Assembly: GCF_963583255.1 (NCBI RefSeq) | Contig: NC_084816.1 | Location: 15,735,100 to 15,799,099, forward strand | Origin: Pyrus communis | Taxonomy: Eukaryota; Streptophyta; Magnoliopsida; Rosales; Rosaceae | Length of the DNA: 64,000 nt | Direction of reading: 5' to 3' | In this document: one piece after another, positions 62,901-64,000 of the stretch | Layout of the letters: each line of letters opens with the position of its first letter | Position numbering within the stretch: position 1 is the first letter of the stretch | Made by a program: the position numbers and the translations under genes | Notes under the pieces: model-generated | The model's database searches: none | Told to the model about the DNA's origin: nothing | The model's input: the letters and a program-made list of their open reading frames with translations, nothing else

Positions 62901-63202
62901 ATAAGGAGATTCTGTCTCACTTGAAAGGAAACTAAATTAAAAATAAATAAATTTAGATAGTTAACTGCAACCATGTAGCTAATCATACTCCGTCGTTTAA
63001 AAGAGTATAACAACTAAATTAAGAATGAAAATGCATCACAGCCTCATCAACAGAAAGTCATAATAAAACTTACTTCCTAATCCTTGGACGCCCCGTACCA
63101 TCAATGCAGAAGGCATCAACAGGCATCATCACATACATGGGAATTCTCTTATCTCAGGAAGACGGCAACGTCGAGAACCTCAAATTCTCTCGTGCATCCA
63201 TA
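59925..63202 (-). pseudogene. Beta-amylase pseudogene, BAM4-like
   Basis: Plant BAM4 is a plastid, catalytically inactive beta-amylase relative that promotes starch breakdown. Minus-strand exon remnants in gene order: 63202-63074 (PMYVMMPVDAF), 62873-62624 (LKALKLAVVHGIAVEVWWG, then after a shift GLKLHVAKSFHSN), 62275-62062 (IGDQNKHIYYWDQNGFSND ... [13 protein letters not shown]), 61979-61926 (GIGEFQCYDKYM), 61850-61699 (GCYNSLPSEVPFF, FLSDYG), 61052-60799 (EWYSGRL, YYNTAVRDGYDPVASLLS), 60663-60594 (CSPEGLLQQ), 59990-59925 (VHLIGRNTDE). Lesions: frameshift in the first block; a shift near 62,720; a stop near 62,163; loss of about nine residues before GIGEFQCYD; TAA at 60893-60891; TGA at 59936-59934; last exon missing. 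Introns are kept, so this is a decayed gene, not a retrocopy. A first exon with a Ser-rich, transit-peptide-like reading may lie at about 63,515-63,730, with low certainty. Confidence 0.88.
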
Positions 63203-63698
63203 CTGCAGGCAACAAATCATCTAATTATCACAGAGACATATTTATAGGATCCCATTGAACATTCAAAAGCAATAAATTAGCTTAGAAACTTCTCGTCAAA
63301 TTGATTAAAAGAATGTACACCAAAAAAAAAAAAAAAAAAAAATCGATTAACACAATTCACGTCTAAATTTTATTGTTTGGAATTTATTAGCAACCCAACT
63401 GAACCTTTTCAAGTATTCACTTCAGCAACCTAACTGAACCTATTCAAGTTTTCTCGCGAACCAAACAGACCGTGCAACTCAAAAGAAAACGGGAAAAAAC
63501 CGTAATTGTGTGAGATAAACCTGAGAATACTATTTCCAGCAAGGATGGGCTGCAGCAAGTGAAGAGGCCTTTTTTAAAGACGGGCAGGGTCGAAACGTTT
63601 CGGAGGAGGTTTCGGCAGTTGGGCTTGTCGTCGAAACTGATTTCTCTGAAGCAGAAGAAGCTCCTCCTCGCTGTTGTGCATTTACAGACGACTGCCAT

Positions 63699-63973
63699 TG
63701 TCCGCCATTGCCATCGATCACAGAGAATCTCTCAGCGATAAAGAGAGCAAATCCCAGTGCTTGTAATTTTCATTTGCAACTGAAATTTACCTACTCTGTG
63801 TTGTGGTATTTTTGGGTATTTTAGTTCTGCCCCCCCCCCCTGTCCGCCATTGCCATCGATCACAGAGAATCTCTCAGCGATAAAGAGAGCAAATCCCAGT
63901 GCTTGTAATTTTCATTTGCAACTGAAATTTACCTACTCTGTGTTGTGGTATTTTTGGGTATTTTAGTTCTCCC
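63699..63973. repeat. 142-bp tandem duplication ending in poly-C
   Basis: The segment starting TGTCCGCCATTGCC at 63699 is repeated from 63841 with essentially no change. Each copy ends TTTTAGTTCT followed by a C run (about 10 and about 18). It covers the region upstream of the possible first BAM4-like exon. Identity this high plus poly-C suggests either a very young duplication or an assembly artefact at a hard-to-sequence tract. Confidence 0.85.
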
Positions 63974-64000
63974 CCCCCCCCCCCCCCCCACACCACTTAT

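Overview
This is a plant nuclear window. It has split genes with GT-AG introns, long AT-rich spacers, microsatellites and many nested transposons. The gene set (plant LPAT2-type acyltransferases, xanthine dehydrogenase, an extensin, NIP7, a class-XII-like LRR receptor kinase, a BAM4-type beta-amylase) is that of a dicot. The repeat style (Cassandra TRIM, TGACACGCCCCGA-type LTRs, GGGC-type MITEs) suggests a woody Rosaceae genome such as apple or pear; that placement is inference.

Layout. 1-14,536: two tandem, same-strand LPAT genes whose nine internal coding exons have identical lengths; the first is cut by the window edge. Intron 3 of the second carries a long inverted-repeat element split by a 1,143-bp hAT-type insertion. 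14,537-17,439: Copia LTR fragment and a solo LTR. 17,440-27,332: a xanthine dehydrogenase gene with most exons still recognisable but dead, lacking its first exon and carrying several frameshifts, two nonsense codons, damaged Fe-S motifs and mutated splice sites. 29,626-38,616: a complete Copia-type LTR retrotransposon with near-identical 1.8-kb LTRs but a ruined pol, inserted in a roughly 95-bp tandem repeat. 39,352-42,670: a Harbinger-like element split by a solo LTR. 43,434-44,594: an intact extensin. 47,300-49,035: an intact NIP7 gene with a 5'UTR intron. 49,825-55,585: a reverse-strand solo LTR, a TE ORF remnant, and a reverse LTR fragment holding a Cassandra TRIM. 55,588-59,189: an LRR receptor kinase pseudogene lacking its 5' end. 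59,925-63,202: a reverse-strand BAM4-like beta-amylase pseudogene. The last 300 bp contain a 142-bp tandem duplication with poly-C tracts.

Only the two LPAT genes, the extensin and NIP7 look functional. The single-copy-type genes XDH and BAM4 are both decayed, which fits (inference) a fractionated duplicate segment whose intact counterparts lie elsewhere. I see no operon-like or defence-type novel system. The most notable items are the diverged LPAT tandem pair, the layered transposon insertions that can be ordered in time, and the step-by-step record of XDH decay.
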